This document shows positions 33,841 to 42,607 of a stretch of DNA of 60,015 bases, in pieces. Position 1 is the first letter of the stretch. Each line of letters opens with the position of its first letter. The stretch comes from JBCAWW01 sp045106675 (lineage in GTDB: Bacteria; Bacteroidota; Bacteroidia; J057): positions 1-60,015 of the forward strand of contig JBGCFA010000111.1 of assembly GCA_045106675.1 (NCBI GenBank), in the 5' to 3' direction. The notes beneath the pieces were generated by a model. The model searched no databases and had not been told where the DNA came from. It was given only the letters and a program-made list of their open reading frames with translations. The position numbers and the translations under genes are program-made.

Positions 33841-34707
33841 TTATTGGGCGGTCTTTAAAAACACTTCCCTAGCTATGGCTTGTGCCTCCGAAAAGGCTTC
33901 CATATTTAGTTCTAGGTCAATCGATAGAGACTCACAAAACGATAAGACGCTTTCCGTCGCAATATTGCCGACAAGCTCATCATGAGCAAAAGGACAACCC
34001 CCAAAGCCCATCATCGCACTATCAAAGCGGCGACAACCATGATCCCAAGCTGCTTGTAATTTTTCATGTCGCTTTTCAGCGTGAGAATGAAAGTGAGCCC
34101 CCCATTCTAGATCTGGAAAGCGAGGGATTAAGTTGCTATATAGATATTTGATGGAAGCAGGATCAGCACTGCCTGCGGTATCGGCCAAGGAAAGGCGTTT
34201 GATCCCGAGCGTTGACATTTGCTCAGCCCATTCTTCTACAATTTCAACATTCCACGGATCACCGTAGGGATTGCCAAAGGCCATCGAAAGATAGAGGAGG
34301 AGTTCTTTCCCTTCGCGAACGCACAACTCTTGTATCTGTTTGACGATCTCGACAGATTGAGCGATAGACTTATGAGTATTGCGTTGCTCAAAGGTCTCCG
34401 ATATCGAAAAAGGATAGCCTAAATACTTCACCTCTTTAAACCGAGCTGCGTCTTGGGCACCTCTTAGGTTGACCACTATCGCCAGTAAGTCCGTATTGCT
34501 CTTGGAAGTATCTAAACCAGCCAAAACTTCCGCGGTGTCCTTCAATTGCGGTATCGCTTTAGGAGAAACGAAGCTACCAAAGTCAAGCCGATCAAAGCCT
34601 ACGGCTAAGAGGGCCTGGAGGTAGCGAGTTTTGAGTTCGCTAGGAATCCATTCCTTGATACCTTGCATGGCATCTCGAGGACATTCGGTGAGTTTCAAAC
34701 TAGTCAT
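33841..34707 (-). CDS. Hydroxymethylglutaryl-CoA lyase
   Basis: The enzyme splits HMG-CoA into acetoacetate and acetyl-CoA, the last step of leucine breakdown. The 288-residue TIM-barrel protein keeps R11-D12 of the substrate/metal site (ECPRDAMQ), the metal His pair (H205, H207) and the signature GFGGCPFA with catalytic Cys238, then GNIATE. It departs from the usual HCHDTYG around the metal histidines (HFHSHAE) and has an unusual ECPRDAMQ in place of GPRDGLQ, so it is a divergent branch. Confidence 0.85.
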   Translation of the reverse strand: MTSLKLTECPRDAMQGIKEWIPSELKTRYLQALLAVGFDRLDFGSFVSPKAIPQLKDTAEVLAGLDTSKSNTDLLAIVVNLRGAQDAARFKEVKYLGYPFSISETFEQRNTHKSIAQSVEIVKQIQELCVREGKELLLYLSMAFGNPYGDPWNVEIVEEWAEQMSTLGIKRLSLADTAGSADPASIKYLYSNLIPRFPDLEWGAHFHSHAEKRHEKLQAAWDHGCRRFDSAMMGFGGCPFAHDELVGNIATESVLSFCESLSIDLELNMEAFSEAQAIAREVFLKTAQ

Positions 34708-34728
34708 AGAATGAATTGAATACGAATA

Positions 34729-34751
34729 GAAAAGGCGCGAAGTTTCGCGCC
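34729..34751 (-). terminator. Intrinsic terminator of the bifunctional nuclease gene
   Basis: On the minus strand, a GGCGCGAA/TTCGCGCC stem is followed by TTTT, 28 bases after the stop at 34779 and just before the HMG-CoA lyase start. Confidence 0.75.
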
Positions 34752-34778
34752 CTTAAATATCTTTGAAATAGCTAATAA

Positions 34779-35441
34779 TTAGTCTTCTGCAAGGCGATTG
34801 ATCTCGTCGCGAATCCGCGCGGCTTCTTCATAATCCTCGCCTATCAGCGCATCATCTAACTTCTTTTGCAAATCTTTGAGGCTGGATTTGCTTGACTTAC
34901 TAGAAGTCCGTGGGCGACGCACTGGTTTCGGTTCTTCCTCTTCTTCTATCGGATCAGATTTTTCGATTTCAGCGAGAGATAAGCCGCTGGCATCATCCCC
35001 ATAACTAGCAGCGCTTTCATCATCATCATCGATGATAATACCCGCTTCTTCTAGTACGCTTTCATAGCTATAAATCGGCACCTTAAAACGGACACCAATC
35101 GCGACAGCATCACTAGGGCGGCTATCTATTTCGTGGATTTCGCCATCAACTTCCATCACGAGCAAAGCATAAAAAATCCCCTCACTCAAATCGTTGATGA
35201 TGATCTCTACCAAATTGATTTCAAAGTGGCGCGCCAAATTAAAAATCAAATCGTGAGTCATGGGCCGGTTGGTCTTAATATTTTCCAACTCTAAGGCGAT
35301 CGCCTGTGCTTCGGCACCTCCAATAATGATCGGGAGGCGACGATTACCAGTAACCTCTCCTAATACTAGTGCATAATGTCCCACTTGGGATTGACTAGAA
35401 GAAAGGCCAATGATGTCAAGGCGTATCTTTTTATTACTCAT
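34779..35441 (-). CDS. Bifunctional nuclease family protein with C-terminal UVR motif
   Basis: The 220-residue protein has a bifunctional nuclease (BFN, DUF151) domain at about 1-130, with LPIIIGGAEAQAIALELE and IDSRPSDAVAIGVRFKVPIY. An acidic, then basic, linker follows (about 140-178), and a UvrB/UvrC-type UVR motif at about 182-217 (LQKKLDDALIGEDYEEAARIRDEI). BFN proteins have been linked to RNase/DNase activity; UVR motifs mediate protein contacts. This architecture is known in Bacteroidota; the in vivo role is unclear. It is a single gene with its own terminator. Confidence 0.9.
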   Translation of the reverse strand: MSNKKIRLDIIGLSSSQSQVGHYALVLGEVTGNRRLPIIIGGAEAQAIALELENIKTNRPMTHDLIFNLARHFEINLVEIIINDLSEGIFYALLVMEVDGEIHEIDSRPSDAVAIGVRFKVPIYSYESVLEEAGIIIDDDDESAASYGDDASGLSLAEIEKSDPIEEEEEPKPVRRPRTSSKSSKSSLKDLQKKLDDALIGEDYEEAARIRDEINRLAED

Positions 35442-35490
35442 ACTAAAAACCTAATCCGGTCCTTTCCAATTAAGGTAATATAAAATCAGG

Positions 35491-35516
35491 AAAAAATCCT
35501 AGCTATCGCAGGCTAG
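35491..35516 (-). terminator. Weak hairpin terminator after etfA
   Basis: On the minus strand, a CTAGC/GCTAG stem starting 3 bases past the etfA stop is followed by GATTTTTT. Confidence 0.45.
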
Positions 35517-35518
35517 AT

Positions 35519-36493
35519 TTAACCAGCTACTTTTGCTTGCTTGATCGCTTCTAGCATCTTCGGTACAACGTCAAACAGATCGCCTACAATACCAAAGTCA
35601 GCTATCTTGAAGAAAGGTGCTTCAGGATCTTTATTGATCACAACAATGTTCTTAGAAGAGCTAACACCCGCTAAATGCTGGATGGCACCAGAGATACCAA
35701 TTGCAATGTAAAGGGTAGGACTGATTTGAATACCCGTCTGACCGACATGCTCATGGTGAGGACGCCAGCCCATATCTGCGGTTGGCTTAGAACATGCGGT
35801 AGCGGCGCCAATAAGACTCGCTAACTCTTCAATCATAGCCCAATTTTCAGGCCCTTTCATGCCACGTCCGGCAGAGACAACATTATCTGCTTCAGTAAGA
35901 GAAATACCCTCACTGGCTTTGATGATCTCCTTGACAACTCCGTCAACACCAAAGCTACCTTTGAAGTTAACTTCTTCTACGCTTACAGATACTGGGTTCT
36001 CAGCGACTTTATAACCGTTAGATTTGACCGTAACGACAATAGTCTCGCGATTGGCTTGCAGTTCCTGAACGCCTTTGCCAGAAAACGCGATGCGTTTTGC
36101 GTCAAAATGGCTCGCTGGATCAACTAAGCTGACCAAGCTATTGAGTGGAGAGGCATCAAGCTTTACCGTTACGCGAGGCGCAACTGCACGACCGCTATAA
36201 GTTTCGGTCATCACTACTGCTTTGGCACCAGTCTCTTTGGCAACTTGCACGACTGCTGCAGCATAGGCAGAGTTGATAAATGAATCAGGATTAGTATCAC
36301 TGACTCTATATACTTTGGATACCCCGTAGGTACCTAATTTTTGAATTTCGGCATCATCAGCAGCGCCGACAACTACTGCTTCTAGACTAGCCCCCATTTT
36401 TTGGGCCATATCATATCCATAAGTAGCGGCCTCTAAAACAGCCTTCTTAAAACTACCTTCTGATTGTTCAGCGAATAGGAGTACGTTAGACAT
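35519..36493 (-). CDS. etfA: Electron transfer flavoprotein subunit alpha
   Basis: ETF passes electrons from acyl-CoA dehydrogenases to the quinone pool. The 324-residue alpha subunit has the N-terminal domain (1-190) and the FAD-binding C-terminal domain with VSAGRGMKGPENW, GQTGIQISPTLYIAIGISGAIQH and NKDPEAPFFKIADFGIVGD, all conserved. It follows etfB after 65 bases on the same strand and is surely cotranscribed with it. Confidence 0.97.
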   Translation of the reverse strand: MSNVLLFAEQSEGSFKKAVLEAATYGYDMAQKMGASLEAVVVGAADDAEIQKLGTYGVSKVYRVSDTNPDSFINSAYAAAVVQVAKETGAKAVVMTETYSGRAVAPRVTVKLDASPLNSLVSLVDPASHFDAKRIAFSGKGVQELQANRETIVVTVKSNGYKVAENPVSVSVEEVNFKGSFGVDGVVKEIIKASEGISLTEADNVVSAGRGMKGPENWAMIEELASLIGAATACSKPTADMGWRPHHEHVGQTGIQISPTLYIAIGISGAIQHLAGVSSSKNIVVINKDPEAPFFKIADFGIVGDLFDVVPKMLEAIKQAKVAG

Positions 36494-36558
36494 ACTATGT
36501 TAAAATTGATGAAAAAATAATAAGAGGACATTTGCGCTGTCTCCAGCTTTGGACTGAA

Positions 36559-37299
36559 TTAGATCAATCCTTTGTCAACCAATGCGTTTACCAAGGCGTT
36601 TGTTTGCTCGACCTCAAAATACTGACAATCCTGTTTGGCAGGAGGGTAGTTATACTTGACAGTATTGACATACGGCTCAACATTTGAAGGGCTCACTGAA
36701 GAAAGAGGCTTCTTTCTTGCAGCCATAATACCTCGCATATTGGGGATACGCCATTCGGACATCCCTTTTTGGCAACTCACCACCAATGGCATATTGGCTT
36801 CGATCACTTCAGTACCACCGGCGATTTCGCGGTGAACTGTTACGGATTCGATTTCACCCAACTCCAAGCTAGTAGCCGAAGGAATGCAAACCCAACCAAG
36901 ATGCTCGGCAATCATACCAGGCACCATACCGCCATTGAAGTCAATGGACTCTTTGCCAGTAAAAATGATATCAAACTCTTTACCTTCAGCATAGTCTGCA
37001 ATTTGCTTTGCAACATAAGCAGGGTCATTGGGTTGAGTATTGATCATCACCGCATCGTCGGCGCCGATAGCGAGAGCTTTACGCAAGGTGGGCTGTACTT
37101 CAGGGCCGCCAACACAACAAACCGTGATTTGCACGGATTTACCAGACTCTTTGAGATCGAGGGCCTTCGAAAGACCATACTCACAATAAGGGTTGATGAC
37201 GAAAGTAACGCCCGATCTATTCAAGCCGCTATTGTCCTCCTCGAACTGAATCTTGGTGGTTGTATCGGGTACATGACTGATACATACTAAAATCTTCAT
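36559..37299 (-). CDS. etfB: Electron transfer flavoprotein subunit beta
   Basis: The 246-residue partner of EtfA starts MKILVCISHVPDTTTKI and has NPYCEYGLSKALDLKE, AIGADDAVMI, FTGKESIDFNGGMVPGMIAEHL (AMP-site region) and the C-terminal MRGIMAARKKPL helix that contacts the alpha subunit. The etfB-etfA order is the usual one. A good promoter candidate lies just upstream at 37328. Confidence 0.97.
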   Translation of the reverse strand: MKILVCISHVPDTTTKIQFEEDNSGLNRSGVTFVINPYCEYGLSKALDLKESGKSVQITVCCVGGPEVQPTLRKALAIGADDAVMINTQPNDPAYVAKQIADYAEGKEFDIIFTGKESIDFNGGMVPGMIAEHLGWVCIPSATSLELGEIESVTVHREIAGGTEVIEANMPLVVSCQKGMSEWRIPNMRGIMAARKKPLSSVSPSNVEPYVNTVKYNYPPAKQDCQYFEVEQTNALVNALVDKGLI

Positions 37300-37327
37300 A
37301 CTTTAGCAGGATTTCTTAATGGATGTG

Positions 37328-37335
37328 CAAAATTA
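37328..37335 (-). promoter_or_regulatory. Putative Bacteroidota -7 element TAATTTTG for etfBA
   Basis: On the minus strand this is an exact TAnnTTTG, 28 bases upstream of the etfB ATG. A T-rich stretch sits about 20 bases farther upstream. Confidence 0.5.
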
Positions 37336-37349
37336 CAAACTAATTAGCA

Positions 37350-37700
37350 TTGTTAAAAGCTATGGACAATCCACGTTTGCAGCGCTTGTTTGATTTTCTC
37401 CAAAAAGCGCCTAATGATGCCTTTACGCTCTATTCTATCGCCTATGAGTACCAGCAAATGGAACAATGGGCCGAGGCACAAAAATATTTTGAGCAACTAA
37501 AAGATCAACAGCCCGATTATATCGGTCTATATTATCATTTAGGAGCCGTATTTGAGCGGCAAGGAGAGACTGACTCTGCCATTACAGTCTATAAAGAAGG
37601 TATTGCCCTCGCTCAGCAAAAACGCGAAAGACATGCGCTTAGTGAGTTAGAACGGGCTTTAAGCACAGTTTTGGGGGTAGACGATGATGACGATTGGTAG
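37350..37700 (+). CDS. Small TPR-repeat protein
   Basis: The 116-residue, all-helical protein has a tetratricopeptide-like pattern: AFTLYSIAYEYQQMEQWAEAQKYFEQL and GLYYHLGAVFERQGETDSAITVYKEGI form two repeats, and the C-terminus is acidic (VDDDDDW). It has no signal peptide and is probably a cytoplasmic adaptor. A start one codon later (ATGGAC at 37362) is possible. It is a single gene divergent from etfB. Confidence 0.75.
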   Translation: MLKAMDNPRLQRLFDFLQKAPNDAFTLYSIAYEYQQMEQWAEAQKYFEQLKDQQPDYIGLYYHLGAVFERQGETDSAITVYKEGIALAQQKRERHALSELERALSTVLGVDDDDDW

Positions 37701-37733
37701 GCAGCCTGCGGGGAACGCTTAGTTCTAACTTGC

Positions 37734-38570
37734 CTAGCTCTCGAGATCTATGGTAGCCAATTCCGCTAAAACGGCATGTAAGATAATTGTTAGCTTTTGT
37801 CGTTTTTCTTGAATCAACATATGCCCTCCGTCTAATATATGCAGTTGGGTTTGGGGGAGGATTTTCAAAAAATCCTGCGCTAGACTAGCATCTAAGATTT
37901 TATCACTTTTTCCCCAGATTAGTAGCCATCGAGTTTGTTTTTGGGCTTTAAGGGCCGCAAAATCAACATTGAGGGGAGCATATAGACGCAGTTGCCGACT
38001 CTTGCGTTCGCGACCCGCCTCAGTCTCATAACTCAGTTTGACGACCCGATAAGAGAGCGGGTCGAGCAATCTAAGTTTGCGTAAGCAAGTCGAGGGAGTC
38101 AGTACCCACTGAGGATGACGATCTAGCCAATCATTGAGCCTGAGTCCTAAGGGAGAGCTGATCACTCGATGCCAAAAGTTGGAGCGTATTCCGTCCGGAG
38201 CCATCAAACTTACACTTAGGGCTCCTCGCCGAACGCTTGATTGCAGCGATAGCGCGACCTTGCCTCCCATACTAAATCCAAATAGATGCAATCGCGATCC
38301 AGCATAGCGTTCGGCGAAGGCGGCCCAAAAATCCGCCAAAAAATCCGCGGTCATTGTCTGCTGATAGTCATACCATTGCGTCTGCCCGTATAGCGGCAAG
38401 TCTAGCAAGACTATCTGCCAGCCTGTGGGGATCTGCTCGAAGAGGGGCAAAAAGAGCTCTTTTCGCTGCTCGTAACCATGTAAGCATAATAAGACATTGG
38501 AGCCTTCACCCGCTTCTAGCAAAGCCAAGCGAGCTTGCGGTAAGTCGATATGAAAGGGGCGCCACTTCAT
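37734..38570 (-). CDS. Alpha/beta hydrolase
   Basis: The 278-residue alpha/beta hydrolase has a nucleophile elbow GFSMGG, an acid in WGKSDKILD, and the catalytic His in LDGGHMLIQE. The substrate cannot be read. Its ATG overlaps the stop of the glycosyltransferase gene (38567-38570), so the two are translationally coupled. The gene contains a near copy of the dispersed 14-mer at 38307 and shorter fragments near 38228. Confidence 0.85.
   Translation of the reverse strand: MKWRPFHIDLPQARLALLEAGEGSNVLLCLHGYEQRKELFLPLFEQIPTGWQIVLLDLPLYGQTQWYDYQQTMTADFLADFWAAFAERYAGSRLHLFGFSMGGKVALSLQSSVRRGALSVSLMAPDGIRSNFWHRVISSPLGLRLNDWLDRHPQWVLTPSTCLRKLRLLDPLSYRVVKLSYETEAGRERKSRQLRLYAPLNVDFAALKAQKQTRWLLIWGKSDKILDASLAQDFLKILPQTQLHILDGGHMLIQEKRQKLTIILHAVLAELATIDLES
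38307..38320 (-). repeat. Dispersed 14-mer, one mismatch, inside a hydrolase gene
   Basis: On the plus strand it reads GCGTTCGGCGAAGG, one base from the consensus. It encodes part of Phe-Ala-Glu-Arg. Confidence 0.5.
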
Positions 38571-39679
38571 GATAGTGCCAAAGCCTCCTCCAAAGCGCTT
38601 CGCAAACTTGCCGAGTCTGTTTCGATCGCTTCAAAACCTGTATAAGACTTTATCATCTGCAAAGCCTTCACGAGCTTAAAGTTGGATTGATTTACGCACA
38701 AAGCGATCTCTTGCTCATCCAAGCCTTTGGCTAAATACTGCTGCTCCGTCTGACCCGGCGTAGGGATGAGCACCACTTGTCGCAAGCCCAATACAGCATA
38801 ATCCATGATACTTGAATAGCCTGGGCGGGAAATTACCACCTCAGCATTTTGCAATGCCCACTGCAAATCCTCTGTCTCCAAAAAGCTGATCAAATGATGC
38901 GAATTACAAATTTCGTAATTCTCAGTTTCGGTTTTTCCCTGTACCAACCAAATAGTCTCTTTTACGCGATGCCATTGCTCCCTGATTTTTTGCTCTAAGT
39001 AAGTTCTTTGAGGTTCAGGACCGGATAATATGATGAGCACCGAGGGAGCTTGCGGAGGGAGTTTACGGCCGGGCCGAACGCTTGGGTCCGAGGCCTTTTC
39101 GAAGCGAGAAAGCGGCCCTATAAAGCGAGCGTTCTCCGGAGGAGCAAAACGATGAGAAAGCCTACCGGATAGGTTCGCTTGCGTCGCAAAATCGGGTATC
39201 CAAATGCTCGAAAAGGGCTTAAACCAAAGACGATGTAATCTATAAATTAGCCAATGAAGACTTCGCCAGTTTGGCCATGGCAATGGCGCTAATTGATGGC
39301 AAATAAACACTGAGGGCACCCCTTTTAAGTGTAATCCATAGCGATTATCTGATATAAGGAGCTGAAAATGATACTGTTGCTGAAATTGAGATAATTGATA
39401 CCTTTCATTCTCAATCACCCGCAAAAGACGAGGAACCTGGGCAATAAGGCCCAATAAAAGGAAGTAACTTTTAGAGTACCTTACTTTATAGGGAGATAAA
39501 TTCAGAAAAGGGAGGCTAGGATAACGAAGCCGCAAAAGACGAGCACTCCTACCGGCTCCAGCTAAGTAAACCTGAGCACCAGACTCTAGTAGTTGATCAA
39601 TGATCGGCATGCATCGAGTGGCATGGCCTAGCCCCCAGTCTAGCGCTGCTATTAAGACTCGTTTGGGAGCTTGCGGCAT
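38567..39679 (-). CDS. Glycosyltransferase (GT28/MurG-like GT-B fold)
   Basis: The 370-residue protein starts RVLIAALDWGLGHATRCMPIIDQLL, the GT-B N-terminal loop with a Gly-His pair. Its C-terminal half has VLIILSGPEPQRTYLE and SRPGYSSIMDYAVLGLRQVVLIPTPGQTEQQYLAKGL, the donor-binding signature of the GT28/MurG-like group. Donor and acceptor sugars are unknown; cell-surface glycolipid synthesis is plausible. It overlaps the hydrolase start by 4 bases. Several GCCGAACGC fragments occur in the gene. Confidence 0.85.
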   Translation of the reverse strand: MPQAPKRVLIAALDWGLGHATRCMPIIDQLLESGAQVYLAGAGRSARLLRLRYPSLPFLNLSPYKVRYSKSYFLLLGLIAQVPRLLRVIENERYQLSQFQQQYHFQLLISDNRYGLHLKGVPSVFICHQLAPLPWPNWRSLHWLIYRLHRLWFKPFSSIWIPDFATQANLSGRLSHRFAPPENARFIGPLSRFEKASDPSVRPGRKLPPQAPSVLIILSGPEPQRTYLEQKIREQWHRVKETIWLVQGKTETENYEICNSHHLISFLETEDLQWALQNAEVVISRPGYSSIMDYAVLGLRQVVLIPTPGQTEQQYLAKGLDEQEIALCVNQSNFKLVKALQMIKSYTGFEAIETDSASLRSALEEALALS

Positions 39680-39712
39680 CTCGTCAAATTAAGGATTTGC
39701 TGTAAAAGCACG

Positions 39713-39734
39713 AAACCCGGCCTAGGCCGGGTTT
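39713..39734. terminator. Perfect GC-rich palindrome with flanking A/T runs
   Basis: It is a 22-bp perfect palindrome centred on GGCCTAGGCC with AAA/TTT ends, 34 bases upstream of the glycosyltransferase start. Its shape is that of a terminator, but no gene ends next to it, so it may be an attenuator or the end of a small transcript. Confidence 0.55.
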
Positions 39735-39926
39735 TCAAAAATTTCAGTAGTAGTCCTTTCTTATCAGTCCCGATTGTTAAAAACATTGCAATTCTACTAG
39801 TAGCGCAGATAGATTGAATATCAGAAGGTTAGTAGAAAAGCGCGCAGCAATCTGACTTGTTAATACCAAGATAGGATTTTTTTTTGAAATATTTATAATT
39901 CTTACTCGATTTCTTTCAATAATGGA

Positions 39927-39959
39927 AAAATCCCAGTCTGCGAGCAGAACTGGGATTTT
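39927..39959. terminator. Intrinsic terminator of the SPFH gene
   Basis: An 11-bp perfect stem, AAAATCCCAGT with ACTGGGATTTT, lies 24 bases after the stop at 39983. T-runs are present in both directions. Confidence 0.85.
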
Positions 39960-39982
39960 GTAAACATTTTATTATCAGGCAA

Positions 39983-40996
39983 TTAAAGCTTTGCCAATAA
40001 TTCAGTCTTCTTCGCGGCAAATTCTTCGTCGGTCAAAATACCCGCTTCTTTGAGTTCTCCGAGTTGCTTGAGCAGCGACATGATGTCCTCTTTCGATTCA
40101 CCGGCAGGTGCAGCATTACCACTAGGGGCAGAGGCTTGGCCCATTTGATTCATCATCATCTGGCCCATTGCCATACCAGCTCCCATATCCATACCGGCAT
40201 TACCACCACCTGGATTTTCGGCTGATTTCTCCATAGAGGTACCCATCTGAAACTTCATGAAGCGATCCATATCGCCAACCATGTTCATCTGAGTATTTTT
40301 GCGGAGGTACTCTTGTAGTTCTGGTGGAAGCGTGATACTCTGAATAGAGAAATCAGTCAACTCTAAGCCAAACTGAGTAAAGTAATCAGAAATGCGAGGC
40401 TTGAGCGCATCAATAAACTCTGTTTTGTTGGCTTGCATCTGGACGAAGGAGAAATCATTCTCAGCCATTTCTGCAACGATCTCCGTAAAGCGATCTACCA
40501 ATTTGCCTCTGAGGGTGCCTTCGATCTCTGAAAGCTTTACCAAAGGATCAGAACCCGCAAACTCTTTGAAAAAAGTCTCAAAGTCGTTGATGCGGAAGTT
40601 GTAAGTACCAAAAGAGCGGAACTCCACTTGGCCAAATTTGCTGTCTGGGATGGTTACCGGACTCGGTGTACCCCATTTGTTGTCAGTAAACTGGCGTGTA
40701 TTGAAATAGTATATATCTACCTTGAAAGGCGATTCGAAGCCGTACTTCCACGAATTGATCGTGGTCATGACTGGCATATTGCGTGTTGTCAACTCATAGC
40801 GGCCTGGCTCAAATACATCAGCCATTTTACCTTCGTTGATTAAAATCGCTGCCTGTGACTCACGTACAGTCAGCTGAGCGCCCATTTTTACTTCTTTGTC
40901 TTGATCGGGAAACTTCCACACGAGTACGTCGCGCTTATAGTCAACCCACTCGATGACATCTATAAATTGGCCTTTGATGAAGTCAAACAATCCCAT
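39983..40996 (-). CDS. SPFH domain protein with C-terminal SHOCT domain
   Basis: The 337-residue protein has an N-terminal SPFH/Band-7 domain (about 20-240) with ITEAQAAILI-like VRESQAAILINEGKMADVFEPGRYEL, a Gly/Met-rich linker (about 262-295: GGGNAGMDMGAGMAMGQMM), and a C-terminal SHOCT motif with LKQLGELKEAGILTDEEFAAKK. This is the YdjI/virion-core-like architecture. Such proteins oligomerise on membranes; the function is unknown. It has its own terminator. Confidence 0.9.
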   Translation of the reverse strand: MGLFDFIKGQFIDVIEWVDYKRDVLVWKFPDQDKEVKMGAQLTVRESQAAILINEGKMADVFEPGRYELTTRNMPVMTTINSWKYGFESPFKVDIYYFNTRQFTDNKWGTPSPVTIPDSKFGQVEFRSFGTYNFRINDFETFFKEFAGSDPLVKLSEIEGTLRGKLVDRFTEIVAEMAENDFSFVQMQANKTEFIDALKPRISDYFTQFGLELTDFSIQSITLPPELQEYLRKNTQMNMVGDMDRFMKFQMGTSMEKSAENPGGGNAGMDMGAGMAMGQMMMNQMGQASAPSGNAAPAGESKEDIMSLLKQLGELKEAGILTDEEFAAKKTELLAKL

Positions 40997-41064
40997 TTGT
41001 GCTAAATTTTTAGGTTAAGTTGTATTGTTGTTGTGGTAGAATTTACGTTTTACAAACTAGCTTT

Positions 41065-41571
41065 TCAACGTTTCTTCCAGATTGGGACGGTAGAACATGG
41101 CTCTCCGTAACTTATTTTTTTTGCAAAAGGCATCAAACGCTTAGTCGTTTCCATATAGATAGCGGCTGGTACCTCGATCGTACTACAGCCTTTGACGACT
41201 ATCGGGCGGTCTGACATTTCGCTAAAATCAATCTGATCTAATGTTTCGTGCCATAGCTGTAATTCCAAGTCTTCCAGCGTACCAAAGACGATAGATTTGG
41301 CATAAGGTTGGAGCCGAGAAGCCAAAAGCATATAAGCCCAAACTTGAATAATAGCATCAACACTGCAAGTAATCGCAACATGCTTGTCTTGATACTGAGC
41401 CCAATCTTGCTCCTTGATCCATGTCCTAAAATCTTTTTCTTTGAGGATCATACCCATGAATAACTGATCCTTTATATCTATAAGCACACGTTCTCCCTCT
41501 GGATAATGCTCTTCGAGTTTGAAGGTCATTATAGGGCTCTGTGCGATACGATTTATAATTGGTTCTTCCAT
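41065..41571 (-). CDS. DUF2480 family protein
   Basis: The protein (about 168 residues from the ATG at 41571) begins MEEPIINRIAQSPIMTFKLEEHYPEGERVLIDIKD, then QLFMGMILKEKDFRTWIKEQDW and KHVAITCSVDAIIQVWAYMLL. I recognise this as the Bacteroidota-restricted DUF2480 family of unknown function. A longer reading from 41616 would run into the palindrome at 41604-41637, so the 41571 start, which matches the family N-terminus, is preferred. It has no signal peptide. Confidence 0.85.
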   Translation of the reverse strand: MEEPIINRIAQSPIMTFKLEEHYPEGERVLIDIKDQLFMGMILKEKDFRTWIKEQDWAQYQDKHVAITCSVDAIIQVWAYMLLASRLQPYAKSIVFGTLEDLELQLWHETLDQIDFSEMSDRPIVVKGCSTIEVPAAIYMETTKRLMPFAKKISYGEPCSTVPIWKKR

Positions 41572-41603
41572 AATGTTGCTTACGCAAATGCGAAAATGTG
41601 TTG

Positions 41604-41637
41604 CGAGTAGAGACACAAAATCTTGTGTCTCTACTCG
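41604..41637. repeat. Perfect 15-bp inverted repeat (ACACAAnnnnTTGTGT family)
   Basis: Arms CGAGTAGAGACACAA and TTGTGTCTCTACTCG surround AATC. It lies 9 bases past the stop of the outer-membrane protein gene and before the DUF2480 gene, so it may terminate or attenuate. It is related to the hairpins at 57726 and 57840. Confidence 0.8.
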
Positions 41638-41646
41638 TAAAATTAA

Positions 41647-42453
41647 TTATTGTGCAAATACATCAAAATAATAAGTCAAGCCAATCTTGACGAATATATA
41701 AGCATCGTTGGCACCAGGATTACCTCTTTGTGGTCCGGTACCATTAGGATCAAAAGCACGCTTGGATAGCTGCTTAGCGATAAGGTTTTGTTCGCCAAGG
41801 GCATCAAGGTCTGGATAGCGATTACTGACATCATCCAAATAGTCAGTATAAGTCTTATGATAGCTTACTTCAGCAAAAATTCCTAAAAATGGGCTAAAAC
41901 GTACATTGAGCCCCATGCCGGAAGGGATTTGCAAAGCTTGTAATGCATAAGGTTCATCATAATCTCCTTCCAGGAACTGCCCCTCTGTACCCAAGGACTG
42001 GAGTGCATACCATTGACCTTGATACTCTGCTTGTGGATTGAAGCTCATCAAACCTACGCCTGCAAAGAAGTATGGAGTGATAAAAAATTGCTTCACCCAG
42101 CGCTTGCCAAAATTTTTGTCCGCTAAATGGATAACCGCCATGAGACTGGCATCTCCTAATGAAGATTTGAACGACAGATTACGATTGTTGCGAGCAGGGT
42201 CGATAGCATTTTTGTCGTCTGCTCCCACCATCGAAAAAGACGCATTGGCCCTTAGACTCAGATTGGGGTGCAGATAAATCTGGTAATGCAAAGATGCATT
42301 GGGCAAGATGAGATTGTTTTGCCAACGATCACTCAAATCACCAGCATATAAAGTCGTGCCGGTCCCTATGGACAATGAGTGGGAGCGTTGGGCGAGGCCC
42401 AGATACGGTAATAGAAAAAGCAATAGGCAGGATAAAAAGAGACTACGGGGCAT
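41647..42453 (-). CDS. Outer-membrane beta-barrel protein (DUF6089-like)
   Basis: From the ATG at 42453 the 268-residue protein has a clean signal peptide (MPRSLFLSCLLLFLLPYLGLAQ); the longer reading to 42528 puts 25 hydrophilic residues before it. The mature part shows HSLSIGTGTTLYAGDLSDRWQ, repeated amphipathic strands (SLRANASFSMVG, PYFFAGVGLMSFNP), and a C-terminal aromatic strand YIFVKIGLTYYFDVF. This is the pattern of the Bacteroidota DUF6089 barrel family. The function is unknown. Confidence 0.8.
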   Translation of the reverse strand: MPRSLFLSCLLLFLLPYLGLAQRSHSLSIGTGTTLYAGDLSDRWQNNLILPNASLHYQIYLHPNLSLRANASFSMVGADDKNAIDPARNNRNLSFKSSLGDASLMAVIHLADKNFGKRWVKQFFITPYFFAGVGLMSFNPQAEYQGQWYALQSLGTEGQFLEGDYDEPYALQALQIPSGMGLNVRFSPFLGIFAEVSYHKTYTDYLDDVSNRYPDLDALGEQNLIAKQLSKRAFDPNGTGPQRGNPGANDAYIFVKIGLTYYFDVFAQ

Positions 42454-42607
42454 TTTGTCGGGTTTGTTGTACTGGAAAATAAAAAATATAGACATTATGT
42501 CATGTATATTCTTAGAAAACGGACACAATGGCAGTAAAAATGCATTGGCACATGCATTGATCTAAATCGGTTGTATTCAAATTTAAAAAATCAACCACAA
42601 AGATATT

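Larger units (their letters stand above)
39680..39982. other. Intergenic region with two hairpins, no gene seen
   Basis: The 303-base gap lies between two minus-strand genes. It contains a perfect palindrome at 39713-39734 and the SPFH terminator at 39927-39959; the AT-rich middle (39760-39920) shows no coding sequence. It could hold the promoter of the glycosyltransferase-hydrolase pair. Confidence 0.6.

Noticed and set aside
34311..34322. CTTCGCGAACGC in the HMG-CoA lyase gene as another 14-mer copy
   Set aside because: It lacks the middle base and one end base; kept out of the count as possibly chance.
36769..37290. A 173-residue plus-strand open frame
   Set aside because: It is fully antisense to etfB, which is certain.
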